Shown one piece after another: positions 41,338-49,312 of a stretch of 58,094 nucleotides of DNA (its first letter is position 1; each line of letters begins with the position of its first letter). This DNA is from Ferrithrix thermotolerans DSM 19514 (GTDB taxonomy: Bacteria > Actinomycetota > Acidimicrobiia > Acidimicrobiales > CAIXPF01). The translations under genes and the position numbers were made by a program. The stretch lies in NCBI GenBank assembly GCA_945906305.1, contig CAMDQT010000022.1, positions 1 through 58,094 on the forward strand, given 5' to 3'. Under the pieces are notes generated by a model, which was not told where the DNA came from, did no database searches, and saw nothing but the letters and a program-made list of their open reading frames with translations.

Positions 41338-42246
41338 TCAGCCGAAGCGGGGTGCACCGGTGGGGCGGTCGCCGAAGAGTTCGGCGCGAGCCTCGACCAG
41401 CTCCGCCGGGGTCCAGCGGTCCTTTCCCTTGCGGATTCGGTTGGCCCGAGTCCAGCCCTGCATCAGGGCCACGGTATCTCCGCCTACCACGAAGGTCTGC
41501 CCCGTGATGTCAGCGGCATGATCGCTACTGAGGTAGGCAATCCACGGCGAGACGTTGTCCGGGTCGTTCACGTCGAATTCGCCTTCTTTGGCGGTGAGTT
41601 GGTCCGCGCCGAAGGTGTTGACGGTCATACGGGTACGGGCCCGAGGGTTGATGGTGTTGCAGGAGACGCCGTACCGCTTCATCTCGCGGGCCACGGTGAT
41701 GCCGAGTGAGGCGATGCCGGCCTTGGCGGCGGAGTAGTTCGGCTGGCCGGCGTTGCCGAACAGTCCGGCCTCTGAGGCGGTGTAGATGATTCGACCGCCG
41801 ACGGGTACCTCGGTGGCTTTGAACTGCTCGCGCCAATAGCTGCAGGCCCATCGGGTGGGTACGAAGTGGCCCTTGAGGTGCACCCGGATGACGGAGTCCC
41901 ACTCCTGCTCACTCATGTTGAACACCGTGCGGTCGCGCACGAACCCGGCATTGCACACCAAAATGTCGAGACGGTCGTAGGTCTGCACCGCCTGGTTGAT
42001 CAGGCGCTGGCCGCCCTCCCAGTCTGCTACGTCGTCGAAGTTGGCCACGGCGCGGCCACCGCCGCTGACGATCTCCGCCACGGTCTCCGCCGCGGCGCGC
42101 TGGTCCGCACCGTGGCCGTCCCACTCGCCGCCGAGGTCGTTCACAACGACCGCCGCCCCCTCGGCGGCGAGCAGGTGGGCATGGCTCCGGCCGAGGCCAC
42201 GTCCCCCACCGGTCACGATGGCCACCTTGCCGTCGAGTAGTCCCAT
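41338..42246 (-). CDS. SDR family oxidoreductase, MFE-2-type 3-hydroxyacyl-CoA dehydrogenase-like
   Basis: A 302-residue short-chain dehydrogenase. It has the cofactor loop TGGGRGLGRSHA (12-23), the strand VVVNDLGG (34-40), the NAG motif (99-101) and the catalytic Ser158, Tyr171 and Lys175. The NDLGG sequence and the length resemble the dehydrogenase domain of multifunctional enzyme 2 (17beta-HSD4 type), which oxidises (R)-3-hydroxyacyl-CoA. That would match the neighbouring (R)-hydratase pair, giving consecutive beta-oxidation steps. The ATG at 42246 has AAGGAG upstream. Confidence 0.92.
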   Translation of the reverse strand: MGLLDGKVAIVTGGGRGLGRSHAHLLAAEGAAVVVNDLGGEWDGHGADQRAAAETVAEIVSGGGRAVANFDDVADWEGGQRLINQAVQTYDRLDILVCNAGFVRDRTVFNMSEQEWDSVIRVHLKGHFVPTRWACSYWREQFKATEVPVGGRIIYTASEAGLFGNAGQPNYSAAKAGIASLGITVAREMKRYGVSCNTINPRARTRMTVNTFGADQLTAKEGEFDVNDPDNVSPWIAYLSSDHAADITGQTFVVGGDTVALMQGWTRANRIRKGKDRWTPAELVEARAELFGDRPTGAPRFG

Positions 42247-42371
42247 GATCTGCTCCTTCGGATTCACTCGGTCTTAGTGGAGCCTGACACGTCGGGCTCG
42301 ACCCGCGCCCGTCGAGCGCGCCGCGCTGGGCTGCCGCGGCCTGTGTTCGGCCATACTTAGTGGTATTGCGC

Positions 42372-42377
42372 TAGCTT
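42372..42377 (+). promoter_or_regulatory. -10-like hexamer TAGCTT, leaderless spacing
   Basis: gcTAGCTTc ends 7 bases before the ATG at 42385, with no Shine-Dalgarno sequence. Confidence 0.4.
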
Positions 42378-42384
42378 CACGGCC

Positions 42385-42777
42385 ATGGACACCAACGCCG
42401 AACGGGTTCGTCACGCCTTCACCCACTGGGAAGGCGGTTCGAGCCGGGAGTTCTTCGAGATGGTGGCGGCCGATGTCACCTGGCGGGTGATCGGGACGAC
42501 CGCCATCTCCGGAACGTTCAGCGGCAAGGCATCCTTTGTTGCCGGCGCCGCGGGCAAGTTGCTCGTCCGTCTGGCGGGGCCGTTGCAGGCCACCATCGTC
42601 GCGGTGCACGACGTTGGCGACACCGTGGTGTTGCAGTGGGAGGGTCGCAGCCATGGTCGAAACGGCCGGCCCTACGAGCAGACCTACTGCTGGGTCCTGG
42701 GTTTTGAAGGCGGGCTGATCCGCAATGTCATCGCCTACCTCGACACCGCCCTAGTGGCGGACATGTTCGCCGACTGA
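42385..42777 (+). CDS. SnoaL/NTF2-like (ketosteroid isomerase-like) protein
   Basis: A 130-residue NTF2-fold protein of the SnoaL-like group. The N-terminal helix (RVRHAFTHWEGG), DVTWRVIGTTAISGTFSG and a C-terminal RNVIAYLDTALVADMF are typical. Members include isomerases, cyclases, dehydratases and binding proteins, so the function is open. It sits 70 bases before a CoA-transferase on the same strand and may be co-transcribed with it. Its promoter-like hexamer is at leaderless distance. Confidence 0.85.
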   Translation: MDTNAERVRHAFTHWEGGSSREFFEMVAADVTWRVIGTTAISGTFSGKASFVAGAAGKLLVRLAGPLQATIVAVHDVGDTVVLQWEGRSHGRNGRPYEQTYCWVLGFEGGLIRNVIAYLDTALVADMFAD

Positions 42778-42847
42778 GCCCGCAGGTGGTGCGTAGCGCT
42801 TCACCGACGAATGTTTCACACTCCAACCCACGAAGGAAGAGATCGAG

Positions 42848-44083
42848 ATGACGACAGATCCGACCGACGAACCGTATCTGGCCGGGGTACGGGTACTCGA
42901 CCTCACGCAGTACCTGGCGGGGCCGTCCTGTACCCGGTTGCTGGTCGAACTCGGGGCCGAGGTCATCAAGGTCGAGATGTCTCCCTGGGGCGACCCCACC
43001 CGGGCGGGGGTTCCCCGCATCAACGGGCGGGCCGGTGGGTTCATTCAGCAGAACCGCGGCAAACGCAGCCTCTGCGTTGATCTGCAACGTCCCGAAGGGG
43101 TCGAGTTGGTCAAGTCACTCGTCGCTCACGTCGACGTTCTGGTCGAGAACTACAGCTACGGCGTCATGGCCCGCCGCGGTATGGACTACGAAACCCTCAG
43201 CGCTATCAACCCTCGGCTGATCTATGCCTCCGTCTCGGGGTTCGGTCAGACCGGGCCGTTGCGGCACAAGACCTGCTTCGACTTCATCGCGCAGGCCTAT
43301 GCCGGTGTGATGCACATGACCGGAGATCCCGACGGGCCGCCCACCTTCGTGGGCATCGGCCTCGGTGACACCAACGCCGGCCTGCACGCCTTCGCGGGCG
43401 TCGGCTACGCCCTGTACCGCCGGGACCGGACTGGGCGTGGCGCCCACATCGACGTGTCCATGGTCGATTCCCTGTTCCACATGCAGGAAACCGCGGTGCA
43501 CGCAGTGTCCATGACGGAGGGGACCGAGGACGAGTTCATTCCGTTGCGCCAGGGCCGTCACTACCAGCCCTTGTCGCCCGCGGGTAGCTTCAAGGCCCCG
43601 CAGGGCTGGATCGTGATCCTGTGCACCCAAGGCCAGATCGACGGATTGTGGGCGGCGCTGGGCCAGCCCGAACTCGCCGAGCACCCCCACTTCCGCAGCA
43701 ACGGCGCCCGCTTGGAACATCGTGACGAACTGACGGCGCTGATCGAGGCGTGGATGGCCACCTTCGCCACCGACGAAGCGGTCCTCGCCGCGCTCGAAGC
43801 TAAGCGGGTACCGTGCGGGCCGGTACTCAGCCCGGCTGAGGCGTTGCACCACCCCTACTTCATCGAGCGGAACATGGTGCGCGAGGTGCAGGACGAGCGC
43901 ACCGGGCCGTTCCTGGTGCCGGGCTTTCCCATCAAGTTCTCTGACCGCGGCCCCGATCCCGACCTGCGCACCGCAAAGCTCGGTGAGCACAACGGGGAGA
44001 TCCTGCGGGACCTCCTCGGCTTGGACGATGCTGCCATCGCCGCCCTGGAGTCCGATGGGTTGATCTACGGTCGGGACCGTTGA
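42848..44083 (+). CDS. Family III CoA-transferase (CaiB/BaiF)
   Basis: A 411-residue type III CoA-transferase. It has VRVLDLTQYLAGPSCTRLL, GAEVIKVE, NRGKRSLCVDL, and the catalytic Asp174 in GLGDTNAGLHAF. It is clearly similar to the CoA-transferase at 51064-52293 (shared RVLDxTQYxAG, MHMxGxPDGPP, LGYALYSR-like blocks), so the two probably act on related acids. The ATG at 42848 has a GAAGGAAGAG site upstream. It is convergent with the NIPSNAP gene. Confidence 0.95.
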   Translation: MTTDPTDEPYLAGVRVLDLTQYLAGPSCTRLLVELGAEVIKVEMSPWGDPTRAGVPRINGRAGGFIQQNRGKRSLCVDLQRPEGVELVKSLVAHVDVLVENYSYGVMARRGMDYETLSAINPRLIYASVSGFGQTGPLRHKTCFDFIAQAYAGVMHMTGDPDGPPTFVGIGLGDTNAGLHAFAGVGYALYRRDRTGRGAHIDVSMVDSLFHMQETAVHAVSMTEGTEDEFIPLRQGRHYQPLSPAGSFKAPQGWIVILCTQGQIDGLWAALGQPELAEHPHFRSNGARLEHRDELTALIEAWMATFATDEAVLAALEAKRVPCGPVLSPAEALHHPYFIERNMVREVQDERTGPFLVPGFPIKFSDRGPDPDLRTAKLGEHNGEILRDLLGLDDAAIAALESDGLIYGRDR

Positions 44084-44142
44084 GACCCGGCGGCCCACCC
44101 GAACACCATCAGGCCGGGCAGGGGCACGGCTCGCAGGTGCGC

Positions 44143-44469
44143 TCAGCCGAGAGGGGAGAAGTCCGTCGGGTTGAGGAACCGGTTCTCGAGATGGTGCAGC
44201 AGCGGGCCGTCCTTTTCGGACTCTTCCCTCGCCTTCTTCCAATCTGGGTCACGGATGAATGAGGCCCAAGCCTGCTCGCGCTGGCCCATGTTCTCGAAGG
44301 CGACGATGTACCACAGTTCGTCATTGCGACCGCCGACAGAGTTGGTCCAGTAGCCGATGTTCTTGATCGCGTGACGCTCGAACAGGGCGCAGGTGTGGTC
44401 GCGGAATCGTGCCGTGAGTGCCGGCAACTTGCCGGGCATGGCGGTGTAGATGCGCAGTTCGTAGATCAC
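44143..44469 (-). CDS. NIPSNAP family protein
   Basis: A 108-residue ferredoxin-like dimeric alpha/beta-barrel protein of the NIPSNAP family. It begins VIYELRIYTAMPGKLPAL and contains NIGYWTNSVG and NELWYIVAFENM-type strands, all family features. The role in bacteria is unclear; members often sit beside catabolic genes. The GTG at 44469 is chosen because AAGGAG lies 6 bases upstream. It is divergent from the RidA gene. Confidence 0.9.
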   Translation of the reverse strand: MIYELRIYTAMPGKLPALTARFRDHTCALFERHAIKNIGYWTNSVGGRNDELWYIVAFENMGQREQAWASFIRDPDWKKAREESEKDGPLLHHLENRFLNPTDFSPLG

Positions 44470-44566
44470 TGGATCTCCTTGTGGTGCGGCGGGATAGCAC
44501 GTCTCGCTGCACACTAACGGTCCACCCGCGCTGACATGGTGGCCCTACGCGGTGCTAGGAACGGGC

Positions 44567-44965
44567 ATGATTCGTGTCCATTCCACCACCGCCTCGCTCG
44601 CTGCTGCCATGCAGCGCCTGAACATTCGCAATGCCGCCGCCATCGAGGTCGATAACACCGTGTATCTGTCCGGGCTCACGGCGATTGACACCGAGACCGG
44701 GGAGCTGATCGAGGGGGGCATACGCGAGCATGCGCGCTACACCCTCGAGTTGTATCGCACGATCCTGGCCGACATCGGGCTGTCACTCGATCATGTGGTG
44801 AAGGTCAATGCCTACCTCGCCGATCCAGCCGATTTCGCGGCCTGGAATGAGGAGTACCTGGAAGTCTTCGAGGCTCCCTACCCCTGCCGTACGACGGTGA
44901 CGGCGCCACCGGTTTTCGGGCTGATCGAGGTCGAAATGATTGCCGCGCTCGAGCCGCGACGCTGA
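44567..44965 (+). CDS. RidA family protein (enamine/imine deaminase)
   Basis: A 132-residue RidA/YjgF family protein, which hydrolyses reactive enamine and imine intermediates and protects pyridoxal-phosphate enzymes. Conserved features are VYLSGLTAIDTETGEL, the helix YTLELYRTILADIG and the active-site Arg in YPCRTTV, equivalent to the catalytic Arg105 of RidA. The ATG at 44567 is preferred over the upstream in-frame GTG. A TAGGAA sequence lies 5 bases before it and may act as ribosome binding site or -10 box. It is convergent with the methyltransferase gene 18 bases away. Confidence 0.93.
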   Translation: MIRVHSTTASLAAAMQRLNIRNAAAIEVDNTVYLSGLTAIDTETGELIEGGIREHARYTLELYRTILADIGLSLDHVVKVNAYLADPADFAAWNEEYLEVFEAPYPCRTTVTAPPVFGLIEVEMIAALEPRR

Positions 44966-44983
44966 CAGATTTGTCGGACGGGA

Positions 44984-45907
44984 CTAGGCCTTGGTGGCCT
45001 TGGCCAGCAGCAGGAAACCTAGATAGCGGCCGATCGGCGTGCGTTCGAGCAGCCGGTCGGCCTGGTAACCGGTACGGGTCATGTAGGCCATGAACCGCTC
45101 TGCGGCCCTTTCCCCCGCGATTTTGCCCACCACCCCGGCGATGCTGCGCACGGGGAAGTTTCGAATGCCTACGACCGAATTGACGGTGAACACCTTCGCC
45201 AGTTCGTCACGGAACTCCGTTGGTGTCTGTCGAACGAAGTAGAAGTTGGCGCCGAAGAGGTGCTCGCCCTGCTTGGCGTTGCGGTTGCCTTTCAGCTTCC
45301 ACAGCCGGAAGGTGAGGTTGTAGTTCAGCGTCGTCACCCCGAATGACGCGCCGCGCTGCAATACCCGCGCCGTCTCCTGCAACATCAAAACCCGATCTGC
45401 GGCCCGCAGGTGCTCGTAGCACATGCCCGAAGTGGCCCCGTTCACCGCCGCGTCTCGGAGCGGGAGCCGGCGGGCATCGGCGTGCACCGCGAGCACCGGC
45501 AACCCCGCACAACGCGTCACCAGCAGACGTAGCGACTCCAGGCTGTAGTCCACGGCGATGGTGGGCAGGGCGAGGTCGCGGGCAAGGTGGGCGGTGATAC
45601 GCCCGGGGCCACAGCCGATGTCGAGCACCGGACCGGCCGGTGCGCCCATCTGTTCGGCATGGGCAGGACACTCGATCCGGTCGGCATATTCCGGCCACAG
45701 GGTGTCATACCAAGAGGCCTCGTCGTCACGGGCCTGCTGCTCGGCCCGGTCCATGGCCCCAAGCTCGACATCGGCCAAGAAGGACAACACGCCCCCGATC
45801 ACCGGGTAGCGGTGCCCGCAGGTGAGGCAGGAGGCGGCGTCACCGTCGTCGCGGAGATCGCCGTGGTCATCGGGGCACCACAGCACGCCCAACAGGGCAC
45901 CGTTCAT
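44984..45907 (-). CDS. Class I SAM-dependent methyltransferase with N-terminal zinc ribbon
   Basis: A 307-residue methyltransferase. An N-terminal Trm112-like zinc ribbon (Cys11, Cys27, Cys30; residues 1-40 end in GHRYPVIGGV) precedes the SAM motif VLDIGCGPGRITAHLA (94-109) and VDYSLESL. The C-terminal region is basic and hydrophobic (LLERTPIGRYLGFLLLA), suggesting membrane association. It could methylate a lipid, quinone or other small molecule. The start overlaps the stop of the upstream gene by 4 bases (ATGA), so the two are probably translationally coupled. Confidence 0.88.
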   Translation of the reverse strand: MNGALLGVLWCPDDHGDLRDDGDAASCLTCGHRYPVIGGVLSFLADVELGAMDRAEQQARDDEASWYDTLWPEYADRIECPAHAEQMGAPAGPVLDIGCGPGRITAHLARDLALPTIAVDYSLESLRLLVTRCAGLPVLAVHADARRLPLRDAAVNGATSGMCYEHLRAADRVLMLQETARVLQRGASFGVTTLNYNLTFRLWKLKGNRNAKQGEHLFGANFYFVRQTPTEFRDELAKVFTVNSVVGIRNFPVRSIAGVVGKIAGERAAERFMAYMTRTGYQADRLLERTPIGRYLGFLLLAKATKA

Positions 45908-47112
45908 TCCGGTGCCGTTGTCGCGATGCCCGCAGTGGGCCGTATGAGCACGATCGGCGTGGTCTCATCGCCGTTGCCGGCGGGGTTCGCCCGCAGCGCG
46001 GCGCAGACCAGGCCGAGGTCGGTAGCAGGCGAAAAGCCGACCACGTCGACCTTGCCGAGGTTATTGGCGTCTACGACGGCGGCTGCGAGCCCGGTGGCGG
46101 CCGCAATGCGTCGGCACACCTCGTGGGCCCCCTGCGGACCGACCACTATGAAGTTGTCATAGGGGGCCAAGGTGCCAGTCACGTCGTCCACGAGGCGGGC
46201 CTGCGGGCCGGCCAGGCGGTAGAACCAACCGGGCTGACCGACCGCTTTGGCGGCCATTCCGCCCGCCAGGGCGCCTACTACTCGCAGGGTGCCCTGCTCA
46301 TTCATCAACGCCTGCATGCCACCGGGGGTGCCGAGCGAGCCCTCGCCGCTCATGAACTGCGCCAGTCGGGTGGCGGGCCAGCCCATGGCCATCATGCGTG
46401 GATCGTGGAAGCGGCCCTGGATGACTGCCAACGGGGTTTCGCCGATGGTCACGATGTCGCCGGGTTGGGTATGTGGCAACGCGTACCGGCGGACCACCTC
46501 GACCGGGTCGTCGAATGGGCCGAGCAGGTGGGTGCGCACGGTGCGCACCAGGGCTCGACCATCGGCCGCTTCGCGCCAGGTGATGTCCTCGGCCGGGTCA
46601 GGGAAACGCAGTGGCAGCACGACGTGGTGGAACTGTTCGCGTTTGGCCTCGAAGCCGTAGGTGTCGAGGCAGATCTCCACCCACGCGCCGTAGAGGCCGT
46701 CGATTGCCGCCTCTTCGCCGCTGATGTCGACCTCAAACTCCAGTGCCGAGGGCGAGGCGTAGGAGGCCGGCTTGACCACGTAGGACACCCAGTAGCGATC
46801 GGCGCGGGTGGGATAGTCCTCGCGCTGTGATCTAACCGTGGTTGCCACCGTGACCCCGTCGAGCCCGCCTTCACTGAGCAGGTGGACCTGAGGTCTCACG
46901 TCGGTGAGCATCACCTCGCGGTGAGCGATCACGTTGTGCACAATGAGGCGGCCGTTGAGCCGGAGCGAAGTCGGCCCGATGCGTTCGTGCTGCCAGCCCT
47001 CGTCCTCGAAACGCAGGTCGTTGCCGGGGTGGCGCCGATAGCGCAACTCCACCGCGGCGGTTCCAACAGCGGCGAGGACGGCGCCGCCGGTAATCAAAGC
47101 GCGAACGACCAT
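45904..47112 (-). CDS. F420-0:gamma-glutamyl ligase-like domain protein with N-terminal membrane anchor
   Basis: A 402-residue protein of uncertain role. A hydrophobic segment at residues 4-22 looks like a membrane anchor. The middle (35-210) is beta-rich. The C-terminal half, starting near LPHTQPGDIVTIGETPLAVIQ, resembles the F420-0:gamma-glutamyl ligase (CofE) fold as it occurs in cyanobacterial and some actinobacterial stand-alone proteins. Given four LLM proteins in the window, a link to F420 tailing is attractive but not proven. A TAGTGT hexamer ends 7 bases before the ATG. It overlaps the methyltransferase gene by 4 bases. Confidence 0.75.
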   Translation of the reverse strand: MVVRALITGGAVLAAVGTAAVELRYRRHPGNDLRFEDEGWQHERIGPTSLRLNGRLIVHNVIAHREVMLTDVRPQVHLLSEGGLDGVTVATTVRSQREDYPTRADRYWVSYVVKPASYASPSALEFEVDISGEEAAIDGLYGAWVEICLDTYGFEAKREQFHHVVLPLRFPDPAEDITWREAADGRALVRTVRTHLLGPFDDPVEVVRRYALPHTQPGDIVTIGETPLAVIQGRFHDPRMMAMGWPATRLAQFMSGEGSLGTPGGMQALMNEQGTLRVVGALAGGMAAKAVGQPGWFYRLAGPQARLVDDVTGTLAPYDNFIVVGPQGAHEVCRRIAAATGLAAAVVDANNLGKVDVVGFSPATDLGLVCAALRANPAGNGDETTPIVLIRPTAGIATTAPE

Positions 47113-47119
47113 CGGCGCA

Positions 47120-47125
47120 ACACTA
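47120..47125 (-). promoter_or_regulatory. -10-like hexamer TAGTGT, leaderless spacing
   Basis: On the minus strand gcTAGTGTt ends 7 bases before the ATG at 47112, within the 36-base gap to the NUDIX gene. It is the main internal promoter candidate of this operon. Confidence 0.45.
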
Positions 47126-47148
47126 GCGACCGCTGTTGCGGGGGCCGG

Positions 47149-47841
47149 TCAACGGGTGTCCTGCCAGGACCAGTTCTCGCTGGTCATCACCAGGCGTCGG
47201 CGCGGACCGGCCACTGCGGCGTCGCCGGATTCATAACCGGCGTCACCGTGGTAGAGACAGACCCGGGCGCCGTGCTCGTCGCGGGAGAGCCGGGTGACGA
47301 ACAAGTCCGGTTCGGCGTGCTCGAGGACCTCGGCGACGGTGGTCCGCTTGCTGAGATGGTCGAGGGTGACGAAGGTCGGCGTGACTAGTTCGATCTCGCC
47401 GGCGTGACGGCAGGCCAGGGCTTCAGCGGGTCGGAACCAGCGGTGGTCGTGCACCTCGTTGGCGTCGATCGCCACCAGTCCTTCGGGAGCCGACGCGGCG
47501 AAGAACCAGGTGGAGAAGCGCACGGGGGCGTTCGCGGGAGGCAGCCAGTGGCTGATCCACACCAGGGAAGTCTCGTCGAGGACTAGGCCAACCTCCTCGA
47601 CGGTCTCGCGCACGGCGGCCCGCCGAGCAGCGGGCAAGGGATCGGGTGCGGTTCCCTCGGGGATGTCCTCTTCCTCGATCCGTCCCCCTGGAAAGGCCCA
47701 CAGACCACCGAACGCGGTGTTGGAGCTGCGATGGATCATCAGCACTTCGATCCCCTCTGACCCGTCACGCAGCAGCAAGACGGTCGAGGCGGGCCAGGCC
47801 GGCTTCGGGCTCTCGGGGTGATCGATGACGTCGATGCGCAC
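47149..47841 (-). CDS. NUDIX hydrolase with an insertion in the Nudix box (NUDT19/NUDT7-like)
   Basis: A 230-residue NUDIX protein. The box begins LWAFPGGRIEEED and ends RRAAVRETVEEVGLVL; the part between carries a longer stretch than the standard GX5EX7REUXEEXGU spacing, as in NUDT19-type enzymes, which hydrolyse CoA and acyl-CoA. This is attractive in a window full of CoA chemistry, but the substrate is an inference. The GTG at 47841 is leaderless: TAGGGT ends 6 bases upstream. It heads the minus-strand operon that continues into the F420-ligase-like and methyltransferase genes. Confidence 0.88.
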   Translation of the reverse strand: MRIDVIDHPESPKPAWPASTVLLLRDGSEGIEVLMIHRSSNTAFGGLWAFPGGRIEEEDIPEGTAPDPLPAARRAAVRETVEEVGLVLDETSLVWISHWLPPANAPVRFSTWFFAASAPEGLVAIDANEVHDHRWFRPAEALACRHAGEIELVTPTFVTLDHLSKRTTVAEVLEHAEPDLFVTRLSRDEHGARVCLYHGDAGYESGDAAVAGPRRRLVMTSENWSWQDTR

Positions 47842-47847
47842 CGGCGG

Positions 47848-47853
47848 ACCCTA
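47848..47853 (-). promoter_or_regulatory. -10-like hexamer TAGGGT, leaderless spacing
   Basis: On the minus strand gaTAGGGTc ends 6 bases before the GTG at 47841. Together with TAGCGT at 47902 on the + strand it forms a divergent promoter region. Confidence 0.5.
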
Positions 47854-47901
47854 TCCCGAGTGGTCTGGACACAACGGGTCGACCCAGCGGCGGTGGATGG
47901 C

Positions 47902-47907
47902 TAGCGT
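47902..47907 (+). promoter_or_regulatory. Possible -10 hexamer TAGCGT for the nitroreductase fusion gene
   Basis: gcTAGCGTc lies 88 bases before the ATG at 47990. If used it gives a leader of about 75 bases ending in a GGAG-type ribosome binding site. Confidence 0.3.
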
Positions 47908-47989
47908 CCTCGCCCAGGAGCCGGGCTCACCGGCATTTGCCTCTGGCTCGCTGATTGCGGTCAAGGCCGAGGATCCCCCTGGAGTGAAT

Positions 47990-49213
47990 ATGACCGACGT
48001 GCCCCACCGCATCGATGTCGTCTCGGTGGACGAGGCGCTCAGTACCACGCGTGCGGTGCGCCGCCGACTCGACCTTGAGCGCCCAGTTGACCACCAGATA
48101 CTCCTCGACTGCATCGACGTGGCCGAACAGGCGCCCTCCGGCGGTAACCAGGGCAGCCGTCGCTGGCTCGTGGTCACCGACGGTGCCCTGAAGGAGCAGC
48201 TGGCGCAGCTGTATCTCGTGTCGGCGGGGCAATGGATGATCCAAGCCCATGCGGCGATAGCCGGCACCGGTCATCACCAGGAACGGGTGATGGCTTCTGC
48301 GGCCTATCTGGCCCAGCATCTCGCCGAGGTGCCCGCCATTGTCATCCCCACCATCATCGGGGTCCACGACGGCAGCGGACGGCCCGGCCTGTTCGACTCC
48401 GTCATCCAGTCGGTGTGGAGTTTCTGCGTGGCGCTTCGGGCCCGAGGCCTCGGTACGGCATGGACCACCGCGGTTCTGTCCCGCCAGGAGGACATCGCCG
48501 CGTTGCTGAACATACCTGAAGGTATGACACCAATCGCCATGATCCCGGTGGCGTGGACCAAGGGGACCGACTTCAGGCGTGCACCGCGGTATCCGGCGCG
48601 GGAGATCACCTACTTCGACGGCTTTGCCCGTACCTGGCAGCACGGCCCGAGCGACCCGGTACGTCACGCCGACGGCCCAGGAACCGTCGTCGAGGTCGAC
48701 ATCAAGGCACCGCTAGCTGCGGTGTGGCGCCACGTGACGGACATCAGCTTCGGTGCCCGCGCCAGCGAGGAGTTCGTCGGGGCGCGTTGGGCCGACGGTT
48801 TCGACGGACCCGCTCTCGGTGCCCAGTTCATCGGCTCCAACTCGCACCGGGCCATCGGCGATTGGGATGTGCGCTGTTTCGTGGACCGTTGTGAAGAGCA
48901 CCGCGAGTTCGGCTGGGTCACGTCGGATCCGGAAAATCCCGGCGCCCAGTGGCGCTTCGAGCTCGCCGCCATCGCCGGCTCGACGCGCCTGCGCTACCGC
49001 GTGGTGCTCGGACCAGGCCCGTCGGGCATCACCGCGGCAATTGCACAAATGCCCGACAAGGAACCGCGCATCCTGGCCCGCCGCATCGACGAGCACCGGG
49101 CCAACATGCAACGCGTCGTGGACGCCATCAGGTTTGCCGCCCAAGCCGATGCTGGCGTTTCTCGTGCGGCGCGGGAAACGTCCGCCATGCGGCCCCCACT
49201 CTCCTCGGGCTGA
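47990..49213 (+). CDS. Nitroreductase-SRPBCC fusion protein
   Basis: A 407-residue fusion. Residues 1-205 are a nitroreductase-family flavin domain: TRAVRRRL (20-27) and APSGGNQ (48-54) are the FMN-binding segments, and ARGLGTAWTT is conserved. Residues 233-385 are an SRPBCC hydrophobic-pocket domain (VVEVDIKAPLAAVWRHVTDI start, EHREFGWVT, amphipathic C-terminal helix). A flavin redox domain joined to a ligand-binding domain suggests reduction or dehalogenation of a bound hydrophobic substrate. The ATG at 47990 follows GGAG. The frame is open upstream to 47825, but without homology. The joint between the domains looks like a normal linker and not a frameshift. Confidence 0.9.
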   Translation: MTDVPHRIDVVSVDEALSTTRAVRRRLDLERPVDHQILLDCIDVAEQAPSGGNQGSRRWLVVTDGALKEQLAQLYLVSAGQWMIQAHAAIAGTGHHQERVMASAAYLAQHLAEVPAIVIPTIIGVHDGSGRPGLFDSVIQSVWSFCVALRARGLGTAWTTAVLSRQEDIAALLNIPEGMTPIAMIPVAWTKGTDFRRAPRYPAREITYFDGFARTWQHGPSDPVRHADGPGTVVEVDIKAPLAAVWRHVTDISFGARASEEFVGARWADGFDGPALGAQFIGSNSHRAIGDWDVRCFVDRCEEHREFGWVTSDPENPGAQWRFELAAIAGSTRLRYRVVLGPGPSGITAAIAQMPDKEPRILARRIDEHRANMQRVVDAIRFAAQADAGVSRAARETSAMRPPLSSG

Positions 49214-49312
49214 ACGAGATCAGGCGTGGCGCCGCTTCATCACCGCACACGGCCCGCGGTGTTGGGTTAAGCTCGCCAGGTCTGATATCTCGACTGCACT
49301 GGGGGGTGGGTC

